DNA of 64,000 bases from Litoribrevibacter euphylliae. GTDB lineage: Bacteria > Pseudomonadota > Gammaproteobacteria > Pseudomonadales > Litoribrevibacteraceae. A program made the translations under genes and the position numbers. Location: NCBI RefSeq assembly GCF_042646085.1, contig NZ_JBHRSZ010000002.1, positions 124,001 to 188,000 of the forward strand. The letters run 5' to 3'. Shown here one piece after another: positions 52,459 to 62,138 of this stretch. A model generated the notes under the pieces. The model worked only from the letters and a program-made list of their open reading frames with translations. It was not told the DNA's origin and did not search any database. Each line of letters opens with the position of its first letter. Positions within the stretch are counted from its first letter, which is position 1.

Positions 52459-53841
52459 CTAACGAGTTCCTCGCCTTCTTAGAGAAGAAGGTTTGAAATA
52501 ACGTTTCTTAGGTATCGGCTGACTAAAGTCAATTGTTGAGGATTCTTCCGAATCCAAATTCTGTACCGCATATCTGCGAGCTTGAAGGTCATGGTAAACG
52601 TCCAAAGCCGTCCAAGTCACAGGCATTTCATAATAGTTCTTCAAGTACGCCATAGAGACGCGCCACAGTTCTCCACGGCCATCGTACTGATCAATGGTCG
52701 CAACACTCCAGCTGTCCTCGTCAATGTACAATCTACGTTTTGTATAAATATGACGATTGCCTTTTTTCAACGTCCCTTCAATCACATGCACACGGTGCTT
52801 CTCGAAGCGCGTGTATTTAGGGTTAACGTGTCCAGCCCACAGCAAGTCCGAGTACTTAGTACTAGGGTCGCTCAACATATAGTTATTGTATGGAATCAAC
52901 TTCTCTTCAGTGCCAACGTACTTCCAATCAAAACGATCAGGTGAACCGTTGATCATGTCAGTGTCATCCGCGGTTCTTAAACCGTCCATTGCTGCAATTG
53001 GCGTATCGTAAGCCAGAGTTGGAGCTCGGCGTACACGACGCTGACCGGCATTATAGCCCCACGCTTTACGTGGCTTTTTCATCTGATCCACAGTTTCGTG
53101 AACCAATACCGCACCACCAGCCAAACGTGGCGGCGCTTTTACAAACGATAGATAATAAAACAGGATATTATCCAGCTTCTTCTCAGAACCTTCAGGATTA
53201 TAGTAGTTGAAATACGCCTCTTGATGAGAAGTTACCAAGTTATAATCGCCATTTCGTTGTACTGCCGCTTCTGACGCACGACGTACAATATAGATACCAC
53301 GCCATCTCATTACGTGGTTCCAATACATCTCCAAACCATCTTTCGAGGTTTGCGCAGCCAATGGGAAAGGAATACCACCGTACGCCTTTTTCACCCCATT
53401 ACCTTTGTTTGCCAGCACCGCTTTGGTCGCATTCTTCATGGTATTTTCGTATACCCATTCAGGTGCGGCCTGTGTTCTTCGAGTCTTATAAACAGGTACT
53501 CTGTATGTTTCAGGATACGCTGCAAATAGGGCTTTCTGACCATCCGTTAAAAGGTCAGAATATTTATTCATATTTTTTGAAGTAACCGTAAACAGTACTT
53601 CGTCATCCGGAAAAGGATTCGGATGATGATCACCTGGTCCTTCATAATCAGGTGGAGGTGTAGTTAACCCTCCCGCCCATTCAGGAATACTGCCATCGGC
53701 ATTTCCTGCTCTTATCGCTCCAAACGGAGTTAAATCGGTTTTCAATCTTGCGGCTTCTGATGCTGAAACCTTGGCTTGCGCCATAGGTGCTATCAAAGCC
53801 AAGCCCGTTAGGGCAATTAGTGTTTTACGTAGCGTCGACAT
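52459..53841 (-). CDS. DUF1329 family exported protein
   Basis: 460 residues with a cleavable signal peptide (to about residue 23, ending AQA). 'LKTDLTPFGAIRAGNADGSI' and 'WAGGLTTPPPDYEGPGDHHP' are the family start, and 'YNPEGSEKKLDNILFYYLSF' with 'RVHVIEGTLKKGNRHIYTKR' lies in the beta-rich core of LolA/LolB-like folds. DUF1329 proteins usually accompany a DUF1302 outer membrane protein, but no such gene is next to it here. Possibly an outer membrane lipid-handling partner of the RND protein (inference). Confidence 0.85.
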   Translation of the reverse strand: MSTLRKTLIALTGLALIAPMAQAKVSASEAARLKTDLTPFGAIRAGNADGSIPEWAGGLTTPPPDYEGPGDHHPNPFPDDEVLFTVTSKNMNKYSDLLTDGQKALFAAYPETYRVPVYKTRRTQAAPEWVYENTMKNATKAVLANKGNGVKKAYGGIPFPLAAQTSKDGLEMYWNHVMRWRGIYIVRRASEAAVQRNGDYNLVTSHQEAYFNYYNPEGSEKKLDNILFYYLSFVKAPPRLAGGAVLVHETVDQMKKPRKAWGYNAGQRRVRRAPTLAYDTPIAAMDGLRTADDTDMINGSPDRFDWKYVGTEEKLIPYNNYMLSDPSTKYSDLLWAGHVNPKYTRFEKHRVHVIEGTLKKGNRHIYTKRRLYIDEDSWSVATIDQYDGRGELWRVSMAYLKNYYEMPVTWTALDVYHDLQARRYAVQNLDSEESSTIDFSQPIPKKRYFKPSSLRRRGTR

Positions 53842-53995
53842 ACAAACTTTACCTGACCATTTTTATTAGATTTCTTTTGGCAGAAACTTACCTATCTCAG
53901 AGCCCTCCTGGCCTTAGAGAATCAACAATACAAAAAACTCTCCACAATATCGAGCTCACGCGAACGAAAATATAGGAATGAACAAAGCAAGTTAA

Positions 53996-54012
53996 CCCTT
54001 TGTTACAAAGGG
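53996..54012. repeat. Palindrome upstream of the DUF1329 gene
   Basis: Perfect seven-base arms (CCCTTTG / CAAAGGG) around TTA, in the 240-base gap between pepN and the DUF1329 gene, about 155 bases upstream of its ATG. No T-run follows. It could be an operator or a leader hairpin. Confidence 0.4.
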
Positions 54013-54081
54013 CAACAAAAATCACCCGAATCCTTATCTTCCTCAGAGCTACTGATATTTAAATCAATAAAAATCATAAGA

Positions 54082-56721
54082 CTAACTGAGACTTTTACTG
54101 ACGACTTCGTACAAGTCTTTTGATAATTCAAGTTTTGATAACCCTTCTAACTGGACTTTCATTTGAAGACCACGAGCTTGATCATAACTTTTCCACTTCA
54201 CCAAAGGGCTTATCAAACGAGCGGCTATTTGTGGATTCATCTGGTCCAGCTTAGCAACTTGCTTCGCCAAGAACTCATAACCACTGCCATCCGCCGAGTG
54301 GAAGCTTTCGACGTTCGCCATTGCAAACGCTCCAATAACCGCCCTCACCTTATTTGGATTCTGGTATTCAAACAACTCATGGCTTAACAACGCACTGACT
54401 CTGGAGAGTGTTTTACTATCAGAACGGCTGACTTGAACTCGGAACCATTGTTCGAGCACCTGAACATCGTCACGCCACTGGTTAAGAAAAGCATCGGATA
54501 CTCGTTCAGCAGAAGCTTCATCGGCATGTTTCACAATGAAACGAAACGCCGACAACTGATCTGTCATATTGGTCGCCGTTTCGAATTGTTTTAAAGCGAT
54601 AGGTTGGAATGAAGACAAATCAGCCAACATCAGATATTCCAAGGCTAAATTCTTAAGCTTACGAATCCCGACCTGCTTTGGCTCAAACCGGTATTGTTGC
54701 TCTTGATTTAAATCAACAAACAACTGCTCCAATTGAGCTTTAAGAGCTTCAGCCATCCATACTCGCAACCCTTTTCGAGCCTGAGCCACAGATAAAATAT
54801 TAATGCTTGGAACAAGCTGTAGAAATTCAGATTCAGAAGGTAGGTTTAACAACTCTGCTTTCACAGCATGCTCAACGTCCGAATCATTAAGCAACTGAAT
54901 CAAAGACGTTTTTAAGCCGTCTAGCAATGATGAATCAAAGCCACCATTTACATGTTGAATAATTAGTTTCTTGTAGATTATCTGGCACTGTTCCCAACGG
55001 TTAAAACCATTAGAGTCGGATGCGATTAACTGTATTCTTTCTTGGTCTGACAAATCATCAGACAGCAGCACTGGCGCTGAGAAATCTCTAAGCAAAGACA
55101 CAACCGGTGTTGTATCGGTTTGATTTGCTAATTTCAGCTCAAGCGTCTGTTCTGACGCATCTATCAACCAAACGCCTCGTTGAAGATCAAAACGATCATC
55201 ATCCGCTGTCAATTCAAGCTGTTGGCCGTTGTCGCCTAGTACCCCTAACTCAACAGGGATGACAAAAGGCTCTTTAGCTGAACCATCGGCGGTTGTAGGC
55301 GTGGATTGCACCGCTTTTAATGACAGCACACCAGAATCAACATCAAACGTTCTCGAGATGTCTAAACGAGGCGTACCTGCCTGACTGTACCAACGTTTGA
55401 ACTGGGCAAGATCGCGACCACTTACCTGCTCCATCGCCCACACAAAGTCATCCGTCGTAGCAGCCTGACCATCAAAGGTTTCAAAATAAAGATCCGAACC
55501 TTTACGAAAAAGCTCCGCGCCCAGAATAGTTCGTAACATTCGAACCACTTCCGAGCCTTTTTCATAAATGGTCACTGTATAGAAGTTGGAAATTTCCATA
55601 TACGAAGCAGGACGAACCGCATGGGACATAGGACCAGCATCTTCAGGAAATTGATGTTCTCTAAGGAAGCTGACATCTTCCAGACGCTTCACTGCGCGAC
55701 TGCCCATGTCCGATGAAAACTCTGCATCACGGAATACGGTAAAACCTTCTTTGAGGCTCAGCTGGAACCAATCTCGACAGGTCACACGATTACCAGACCA
55801 GTTATGGAAGTACTCATGCCCAACGATCCCTTCTATTCGAGCAAAGGCTTCATCGGTCGCCGTTTCAGGTGTCGCCAAGACACAAGAGGAGTTAAAGATA
55901 TTTAATCCCTTATTCTCCATTGCGCCCATATTGAAGTGATCAACCGCGACAATCATGAAAAGATCAAGATCATACTCTCGACCATAAACCTCTTCATCCC
56001 ATCTCATCGAACGTTTCAAAGACTCAAGCGCATGATCGCACTTATGTTCATTGCCCTGCTCGACAAAAATCTGAAGCAAAACTTCTCGGCCAGATTGAGT
56101 GGTAAAACGATCTTGCTGACAAATCAAATCACCTGCGACGAGAGCAAACAGGTAGGAAGGTTTTGGGAAAGGGTCATGCCATTCAGCAACCACCTTTCCG
56201 TCTTGTTCGATACGAGACACCTGATTGCCGTTTGATAGCGCAGTAGGATATTTTTCTAGATCCGCCGTAATTCGTGTCGTAAACACAGACAACACATCAG
56301 GACGATCCTGGAAGAAAGTTATGCGACGAAAGCCTTCGGCTTCACATTGAGTGCAATACATGCCGCCGGAAATATACAGGCCTTCCAATGCGGTATTGCG
56401 ATCAGGATAAATTCGAGTTGTACATTCAAACTCGAAGGCATCCTTATCCAGGTTCAAAGTCAGTGAAGTGGCCGTTAATTCATAATCAGCCTCAGACAAC
56501 GCCTGACCATCAACTTTAACTTCAAGCAACTCTAGTTCGTTACCATCCAGTTTGAATTCGTTTGAAGCATCTTGACGCTTGGGATTTCTAACCACTTTCA
56601 AACGTGAACGAACCAAAGTATGGTCGGCTAACAGTTCAAAATCTAAGAAGGTTTCCTTGGTAGTAAATGCCGGGGGCAAATAATCTTTTAAATAAATGGC
56701 TTGGGCTGGTGCCTGCGACAT
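54082..56721 (-). CDS. pepN: Aminopeptidase N (M1 family)
   Basis: 879 residues, full PepN length. The substrate-binding GAMEN motif is in 'HFNMGAMENKGLNIFNSSCV' and zinc ligands lie in 'GHEYFHNWSGNRVTCRDWFQ' with the downstream Glu in LKEG. N-terminal beta domain, thermolysin-like catalytic domain, and C-terminal helical domain are all present. It is a broad cytoplasmic aminopeptidase. No signal peptide. The DUF2797 gene is 98 bases upstream. Confidence 0.98.
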   Translation of the reverse strand: MSQAPAQAIYLKDYLPPAFTTKETFLDFELLADHTLVRSRLKVVRNPKRQDASNEFKLDGNELELLEVKVDGQALSEADYELTATSLTLNLDKDAFEFECTTRIYPDRNTALEGLYISGGMYCTQCEAEGFRRITFFQDRPDVLSVFTTRITADLEKYPTALSNGNQVSRIEQDGKVVAEWHDPFPKPSYLFALVAGDLICQQDRFTTQSGREVLLQIFVEQGNEHKCDHALESLKRSMRWDEEVYGREYDLDLFMIVAVDHFNMGAMENKGLNIFNSSCVLATPETATDEAFARIEGIVGHEYFHNWSGNRVTCRDWFQLSLKEGFTVFRDAEFSSDMGSRAVKRLEDVSFLREHQFPEDAGPMSHAVRPASYMEISNFYTVTIYEKGSEVVRMLRTILGAELFRKGSDLYFETFDGQAATTDDFVWAMEQVSGRDLAQFKRWYSQAGTPRLDISRTFDVDSGVLSLKAVQSTPTTADGSAKEPFVIPVELGVLGDNGQQLELTADDDRFDLQRGVWLIDASEQTLELKLANQTDTTPVVSLLRDFSAPVLLSDDLSDQERIQLIASDSNGFNRWEQCQIIYKKLIIQHVNGGFDSSLLDGLKTSLIQLLNDSDVEHAVKAELLNLPSESEFLQLVPSINILSVAQARKGLRVWMAEALKAQLEQLFVDLNQEQQYRFEPKQVGIRKLKNLALEYLMLADLSSFQPIALKQFETATNMTDQLSAFRFIVKHADEASAERVSDAFLNQWRDDVQVLEQWFRVQVSRSDSKTLSRVSALLSHELFEYQNPNKVRAVIGAFAMANVESFHSADGSGYEFLAKQVAKLDQMNPQIAARLISPLVKWKSYDQARGLQMKVQLEGLSKLELSKDLYEVVSKSLS

Positions 56722-56819
56722 GAATGTTCTCCGAGCGGCCGGAAGGTTCTATTCCCCACCTTCCAGCATTTATTATTGTAGTTTTGTATTTTGTTTTAAC
56801 TGAGACAGAGCGGGCTTTT

Positions 56820-57773
56820 TCAAAAATTCTCTAGCAACTCAATATCTATTTCATAACCAGTGAAACGCCGTAAATTAATGACGCCGGAATCAAAAATCAG
56901 GTATTGCCCTTTAATGCCCATCAGTTTCCCAGAAACGTCAGGCTCTTTATCAAAATTAAAGGAATTAACTTTAGCAGGATATTCCAAGACCGGATAATCA
57001 ATCTCGATAGATTCTGAGTGCAACAGAGGTTGAATTGAATTAATGCCGTATCGATTGGTAATTTCTTCTAATTCACTCTTACTTTCTTCTAGCAGGCGAT
57101 CCCTTACTTCAAGCATATCCAAAGATTCTGGAACACCTTTCAACATGGTTCGCCAGTTGGTTTTGTCAGTGACGTGCTGCTTCATAATCACTTCAACTAA
57201 ACCGGACAAATGGCGATTCATGGTGCGAATAATAGGAATAGCCTGAGAAGCGCCTTGATCAATCCAACGCGTTGGCACTTGTGTACCACGAGTAATCCCG
57301 ACTTTGATGCCGGACGAGTTTGCCAGATAGACGTAATGAGATTGATTGCAATACTGCTCACCCCAACCCGGTTCACGGCACGTATTCTGGTCAAAATGAC
57401 ACTTTTCCGGAGACATAATACACGCATCGCAAGCGGCTTTGGTGGTAAAGCATTTATAACAATAGCCCTGACTAAAGCTCTTATTGGTATCTGCACCACA
57501 ACCAATACACTTGATATGCTGCTTATACGTCAACTTCAATGACCGACCAATCAGGTCATTCATCATCAAGTCATCACCTAATCGATACTGAACAGGTGAC
57601 AATAAGCGCACGCGCATTTTATTCAAATGGCCAGAATAGACCACTCCAGGAACTATCTCTTGCGAACCCTTACCAACGTCCAATGCTTGCTCAGCCATTG
57701 GCTCTATTTTTTGAGGTTCATCAGACGAACCATCAAACAAATCACTTTGCATAATAAAACTCAGGGAAGACAT
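56820..57773 (-). CDS. DUF2797 family zinc-cysteine protein
   Basis: 317 residues. Cys clusters (C-I-G-C-G, C-Y-K-C, C-D-A-C, C-x5-C) in the range 90-150, followed by 'YVYLANSSGIKVGITRGTQV', which recalls the N-terminal strands of GIY-YIG nuclease folds. This is the DUF2797 arrangement; function is unknown. ATG 57773 lacks a clear ribosome site; the in-frame ATG 57752 is an alternative. It follows the DUF1315 gene by 15 bases. Confidence 0.8.
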   Translation of the reverse strand: MSSLSFIMQSDLFDGSSDEPQKIEPMAEQALDVGKGSQEIVPGVVYSGHLNKMRVRLLSPVQYRLGDDLMMNDLIGRSLKLTYKQHIKCIGCGADTNKSFSQGYCYKCFTTKAACDACIMSPEKCHFDQNTCREPGWGEQYCNQSHYVYLANSSGIKVGITRGTQVPTRWIDQGASQAIPIIRTMNRHLSGLVEVIMKQHVTDKTNWRTMLKGVPESLDMLEVRDRLLEESKSELEEITNRYGINSIQPLLHSESIEIDYPVLEYPAKVNSFNFDKEPDVSGKLMGIKGQYLIFDSGVINLRRFTGYEIDIELLENF

Positions 57774-57788
57774 CCAAAGATAAGTGGA

Positions 57789-58064
57789 TTATTGGAGATT
57801 CTGGACAGCAATCTGACGCTTTAACTGCTCTTCTTGTTCTGCCTTCTTACGCTTATGCTCAGGCATTGATTCACGATCAATAAAACCAACTCGCTCTGAT
57901 TCAGGCACATTATTCGCTTCATAATGAAGAATTGCTTCTAAGCAAAGATTCACTTGCTCTTTCGTCAGTCGTACACCATTTGGCCAACGCCCCAACTCTA
58001 CAGCCGTTTTTAAATTCCCGTAAATTTCAGGGTTAATTGAGCGAATCAGATCGTCTAAGGTCAT
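57789..58064 (-). CDS. DUF1315 (YeaC-like) protein
   Basis: About 91 residues from ATG 58064. 'LDDLIRSINPEIYGNLKTAV' then 'ELGRWPNGVRLTKEQVNLCL' is the DUF1315 signature, ending in a Lys/Glu-rich tail. The frame is open farther upstream, but that part has no similarity to the family and begins close to the rhomboid stop. Role is unknown. It is in an apparent operon with DUF2797 and the rhomboid gene. Confidence 0.85.
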   Translation of the reverse strand: MTLDDLIRSINPEIYGNLKTAVELGRWPNGVRLTKEQVNLCLEAILHYEANNVPESERVGFIDRESMPEHKRKKAEQEEQLKRQIAVQNLQ

Positions 58065-58160
58065 CAGCCAAACTCCAGCAATCAAAAGATAGGCTATTGT
58101 ATTAGCCCTGACAGGATTTTGCCATTCCAAACCCAAAGAGAGCGATAAGTAAAAAGGCAT

Positions 58161-59012
58161 TTATTTTACTGATCGCGATGAAAAAAGCAGTCTCACTAAT
58201 AAAGCAATGCCTATGCCTGAAAGCAATCCAACCGCATGCGCAGCATTAGCAATTCGACCTAACCCAAGCGCTTCTGTGAATTGCGTAAAGCCTAACGCCA
58301 ACCAAGCCAGCATAAACACAACAATACCCGTAGGCAGATTGTATTTTGGAACCTTCGACAGTTTATCCAATACCACCATATAACCAAGAAAGGCATATAT
58401 AACACCTGACATACCACCAAAAAAAACCGAATCACTGTAATACTGAGCCAGGTTAGAGATAACACCTGACGCAAGAACGATTACCAATAAGCGAAGTTTG
58501 CCATCCAATTGCTCGATCCGACGACCAAACTCCCATACCCAAAGCAAATTAAACACCAAATGGAAACCGCCGAAGTGAATCAGAGCCGGGGTAAATAAAC
58601 GCCAAAACTCACCCTGAGCAATGACACCCTCCAGTGTTCCGGGAGACAAAGAATTACCACGAATTTCCATAGGAACAATAGAAAACCAAGACACAGTTTC
58701 CACATTCCCGCCCGCACCAGTTAGAAGCGCAATACCAAGACAAACAAAGATAAAGAACCAAGTAACGTGCGCGTAAGATAAGGACTCAATGAGAGGTGTT
58801 TTCGCCGTTTGTTGTGATGTTTTTTCTGAGTCCGGCGAATTAAGAATTTCCATCGCCAAAGGAAGGTCTGCTTCACGCACCAGCCAAATTTCTGACGAAG
58901 GAGATTCATCTTTGGCCGTTGAAACCACTTGATGAGGAATTTTGGCTTTCCATAGCCGAGCACTGATTTGAGCAACCAGCTCTGAAGACTGTGTCTCACC
59001 TAGCTTATACAA
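58161..59012 (-). CDS. glpG: Rhomboid intramembrane serine protease (GlpG-like)
   Basis: 283 residues. A cytoplasmic N-terminal domain (about 90 residues) precedes six membrane helices. Catalytic Ser is in 'FFGGMSGVIYAFLGYMVV' (GMSG) and the His in 'IANAAHAVGLLSGIGIAL'; the 'HFGGFHLVFNLLWVWEFG' motif is in place. Rhomboids cleave membrane proteins within helices. It is 65 bases downstream of the phosphatase gene. Confidence 0.9.
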   Translation of the reverse strand: MYKLGETQSSELVAQISARLWKAKIPHQVVSTAKDESPSSEIWLVREADLPLAMEILNSPDSEKTSQQTAKTPLIESLSYAHVTWFFIFVCLGIALLTGAGGNVETVSWFSIVPMEIRGNSLSPGTLEGVIAQGEFWRLFTPALIHFGGFHLVFNLLWVWEFGRRIEQLDGKLRLLVIVLASGVISNLAQYYSDSVFFGGMSGVIYAFLGYMVVLDKLSKVPKYNLPTGIVVFMLAWLALGFTQFTEALGLGRIANAAHAVGLLSGIGIALLVRLLFSSRSVK

Positions 59013-59077
59013 TCAGCACTCCTAGTTTTACGGAATGAAAAATAGCACCACTTAATACAGTACTATTGAATACCACA

Positions 59078-60112
59078 TTATTGAACTTTGCTGAGATCTT
59101 CCAGACCCGAACTTTCTGGCTTAGGAAACTCTTCAGGCGTAACTTCAATGTAGACGAACTTATCATTCGATAAAGTCGTTTCGCCGTCGAATCGATAAGC
59201 CACCAACTTACCATACTTAACCGCAGAATAATCAAGACAGGCCAGATTCGGTTTGATGCACTCTGGCTTTCCCATTCTCCAGTAATGTCCAAAGAATAAC
59301 GGCGGTTTGTCTTGGCTATAACTCAACAGTTTTGAACGGTCGCTGTCGGTTAAATCTCTGGCAGCAATCTCTGGCGGTAACGGATCCGGCTGAAAAACGA
59401 TGTCTTGATACACTTCTGGCGCTTCAGACCAAAACTTGGTTCTGAAGAATTGACGAACAAAACCATCCTTCCCTTCAATGCTCATGCCGCCAGGAAGCTT
59501 AAGGTTCGTTCCTCGCAACAAACGATCCATCACATCAAATTCAAAGGAATCAAGATCAGAGGAGCGAACCAAGAAATCCAGATCAATGGTGTTGGTATTT
59601 CGACGCGCTTTAAATTCATCAATTAACGCTTCATCCCAGCAGGCATGAACAACTCGAAAACCAGGTAGTTCAAGAAACAAAGGAATCGTCAGGAACCACT
59701 CAACCAGATATTGCCATTCGTCCTGGTAATCCGAAAACTGATCCAGTGTCTCGCGCATAATGCGAGTGTGGCGTTGATTATGCTCTCGCAGATATTCATG
59801 AGCACTGCCCTCTGGCGAAGGCGTCATATAGGCAATGGCATTGTATTCATGATTACCCATGGTAATCAGTGCTTTTCCAGCCTTAACCATATCGTGCACT
59901 AGCCAAGCGGCTTCACGAATATGTGGGCCTCGATCGACAATATCGCCTACAAAAACCGCGATACGATCCGGATGGCCATAAACCCCGTTTTCTTTTTGAT
60001 AGCCCAGCTTTTCTAAAAGACGTTCAAGTGCGACTGAACAACCATGAATATCACCAATGACATCATAGCCTTGAACATTGTCAGCGATAGCCGTCGGGTT
60101 ACCTGAACTCAT
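59078..60112 (-). CDS. Metallophosphoesterase (serine/threonine phosphatase-like)
   Basis: 344 residues from ATG 60112, which follows an AGAGG site and sits 2 bases after the nadK stop; a TTG at 60139 would overlap nadK. Metal motifs 'YDVIGDIHGCSVALERLL', 'VFVGDIVDRGPHIREAAWLV', 'ALITMGNHEYNAIAYM', 'VVHACWDE' and 'LFFGHYWRM' are all present. It resembles bacterial PPP-family phosphatases; the substrate cannot be told. Co-transcribed with nadK. Confidence 0.88.
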   Translation of the reverse strand: MSSGNPTAIADNVQGYDVIGDIHGCSVALERLLEKLGYQKENGVYGHPDRIAVFVGDIVDRGPHIREAAWLVHDMVKAGKALITMGNHEYNAIAYMTPSPEGSAHEYLREHNQRHTRIMRETLDQFSDYQDEWQYLVEWFLTIPLFLELPGFRVVHACWDEALIDEFKARRNTNTIDLDFLVRSSDLDSFEFDVMDRLLRGTNLKLPGGMSIEGKDGFVRQFFRTKFWSEAPEVYQDIVFQPDPLPPEIAARDLTDSDRSKLLSYSQDKPPLFFGHYWRMGKPECIKPNLACLDYSAVKYGKLVAYRFDGETTLSNDKFVYIEVTPEEFPKPESSGLEDLSKVQ

Positions 60113-60114
60113 AG

Positions 60115-60999
60115 CTACACGCCTCTTTGATCCTGCCAACCAAGCTTGTCACGACACGTTTGATAGAAGTTGTGATCCAGAGGATGGATCAACTTCAACT
60201 TATGAGGTTTTTTGTGAATATAAATCACATCACCTGGTGCCAAAGTAAATGACTCTTGACCATCACAACTGATGTGCGGATAGGTTTTATTGTTTTCAGA
60301 AACGATTAACTTAATCTCTGAATTACCATCAACCACAATTGGGCGACTACTCAAGGTATGCGGAAACATAGGCACTAACACAACCGCATCCAGCTTAGGA
60401 TGCATAATCGGGCCACCGCCAGATAAAGAATAGGCTGTAGAACCGGTAGGCGTCGACACAATCAAACCGTCCGATTTCTGACAGTAAACAAACTGCCCTT
60501 CGATGAAGAGATCAAACTCAATCATAGTGGTCGCTTTACCAGGGTGAAGCACCACATCGTTTAAGCTTGATAATGTCGCGACCGGCTGACCGCCACGACG
60601 GACCTGTGCATCCAACAGGAATCGCGTTTCGGTAATAAAACGACCATCCAAAACTTCTTGAACTTTTTCTTCTAAATCACCGTCCGGTGAAATATCCGTC
60701 AGGAATCCAAGCTTACCGCGGTTGATTCCCAACACAGGAACACCATATTTAGCCAGCTTACGAGCAGCGCCTAACAGGCTACCATCACCACCAACCACAA
60801 TCACAAGATCACACATTTCACCCAAAAGCTGCGACCGTCCTACTTGACGGTTATGGCCCGGAATAACCTCTGCAATGCGATCTTCTAAAATCACATTCAT
60901 GCCATTGTCATCAAGAAACTTCATCAAACGACGAATAGTTTCAACAACTTTTGCGCTACCAATACGGCCAATAATGCCAATATTTCTAAACTGATCCAT
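60115..60999 (-). CDS. nadK: NAD kinase
   Basis: 294 residues. 'LVIVVGGDGSLLGAARKLAK' holds the GGDG motif, followed by 'PVLGINRGKLGFLTDISPDG', 'NDVVLHPG' and 'SDGLIVSTPTGSTAYSLSGG'. It makes NADP from NAD. ATG 60999 has no strong ribosome site nearby, but matches family length. It is the first gene of the operon and is divergent from the DUF1853 gene, with 134 bases between. Confidence 0.97.
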   Translation of the reverse strand: MDQFRNIGIIGRIGSAKVVETIRRLMKFLDDNGMNVILEDRIAEVIPGHNRQVGRSQLLGEMCDLVIVVGGDGSLLGAARKLAKYGVPVLGINRGKLGFLTDISPDGDLEEKVQEVLDGRFITETRFLLDAQVRRGGQPVATLSSLNDVVLHPGKATTMIEFDLFIEGQFVYCQKSDGLIVSTPTGSTAYSLSGGGPIMHPKLDAVVLVPMFPHTLSSRPIVVDGNSEIKLIVSENNKTYPHISCDGQESFTLAPGDVIYIHKKPHKLKLIHPLDHNFYQTCRDKLGWQDQRGV

Positions 61000-61133
61000 G
61001 ATTGTTAAGCTAACTTCTTCAAATTGAACGGTAATTTTCTGTACCCAGGCATGCTACTCTTTTCGGCCTAGGACAACAACTTAAATAGTAGTCCAACAAG
61101 GTTACGACTCGATAACAATCCCAGGAATTCACT

Positions 61134-62138
61134 ATGCCACAATCGCTCAATGCATTTAATTTTTCGCATCAATATGTGGCAGACCTTGCTTGGATCATCT
61201 ACAGCGCCCCCTTACTCAAAGAACAGTCGCTTTCATCCGAACTAACACCTTCAGAGCTATCCGCCCCCAGCTTTACACCACAAACTTCGACCACGACACC
61301 TACAGCCGACTGGTTAGAACAACTCGCCAAGTTAAATCATTCTCCGAGCCCACTGATACATCATATTGAGAGCAGACAATCCACTCGCGTCGGCTTTTAT
61401 TACGAAGCACTGATCAGCTACTTGCTTTCAACCTTTCCTGGCGTCATACGTTTGGCAGAGCATCTACAACTTCAGAAAAATGGTCGCACACTGGGTGAAA
61501 TTGATTTTTTATATAGAGATGAGAAAACAAACAAGGTAATCCACTTAGAAACTGCGGTTAAGTTCTATCTAGGCAGCAAGCCATGGCTGGATGCAAGCCA
61601 CCCTTTTAAACATTGGCTTGGCCCCATGATTAAAGATCGCCTCGACTTAAAGACACAGCACTTGATCAATCATCAGAGCCAAATGTGTTTATCAGAGTCA
61701 TTTACTGAGCTATCGAAACAGCTAAACCTTCCTCAACCGACGCACCGTGAAGTATTAATGCAGGGCTATTTATTCACTCATCCAAGTGAGCCTGTGTCAC
61801 TCCCATACAACGTTGAGAACGAGAACACGACTCAACGACCTTTATGGTTTGCAAGGCACGAGATAGACGCTTTTCTATCAAACGATGACAAGTTCATTAT
61901 TCTCAAGAAGCCATTTTGGCTAAGCCCGTTTCATAGCAAAGAACATAACCAACTTTTGGACAGAGATTCCTTAAAGGAACAGCTAGACAGCTTAATTGAA
62001 CAGTGGAATCGCCCAATATTGATATCCATACTCAGCACGAACGAACTCTCAAAAACCAATCATGCCCTTTTTCAAGAGAACAATCGTTGCTTTATCGTCC
62101 CGGACAATTGGGCCGGCATATCAGCACCTAACACCTGA
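61134..62138 (+). CDS. DUF1853 family protein
   Basis: 334 residues. Contains 'RVGFYYEALISYLLSTFPGV' and 'KNGRTLGEIDFLYRDEKTNK' with 'IHLETAVKFYLG', an arrangement of acidic residues and Lys like PD-(D/E)XK nuclease folds, as in DUF1853. Function is not established. ATG 61134 follows AGGAATTCACT. Its 3' end overlaps that of the PLP-enzyme gene on the other strand by 67 bases. Confidence 0.88.
   Translation: MPQSLNAFNFSHQYVADLAWIIYSAPLLKEQSLSSELTPSELSAPSFTPQTSTTTPTADWLEQLAKLNHSPSPLIHHIESRQSTRVGFYYEALISYLLSTFPGVIRLAEHLQLQKNGRTLGEIDFLYRDEKTNKVIHLETAVKFYLGSKPWLDASHPFKHWLGPMIKDRLDLKTQHLINHQSQMCLSESFTELSKQLNLPQPTHREVLMQGYLFTHPSEPVSLPYNVENENTTQRPLWFARHEIDAFLSNDDKFIILKKPFWLSPFHSKEHNQLLDRDSLKEQLDSLIEQWNRPILISILSTNELSKTNHALFQENNRCFIVPDNWAGISAPNT

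Noticed and set aside
58065..58160. Extended N-terminus of the DUF1315 protein
   Set aside because: The extra 32 residues do not match the family and the ATG at 58064 gives the usual length.
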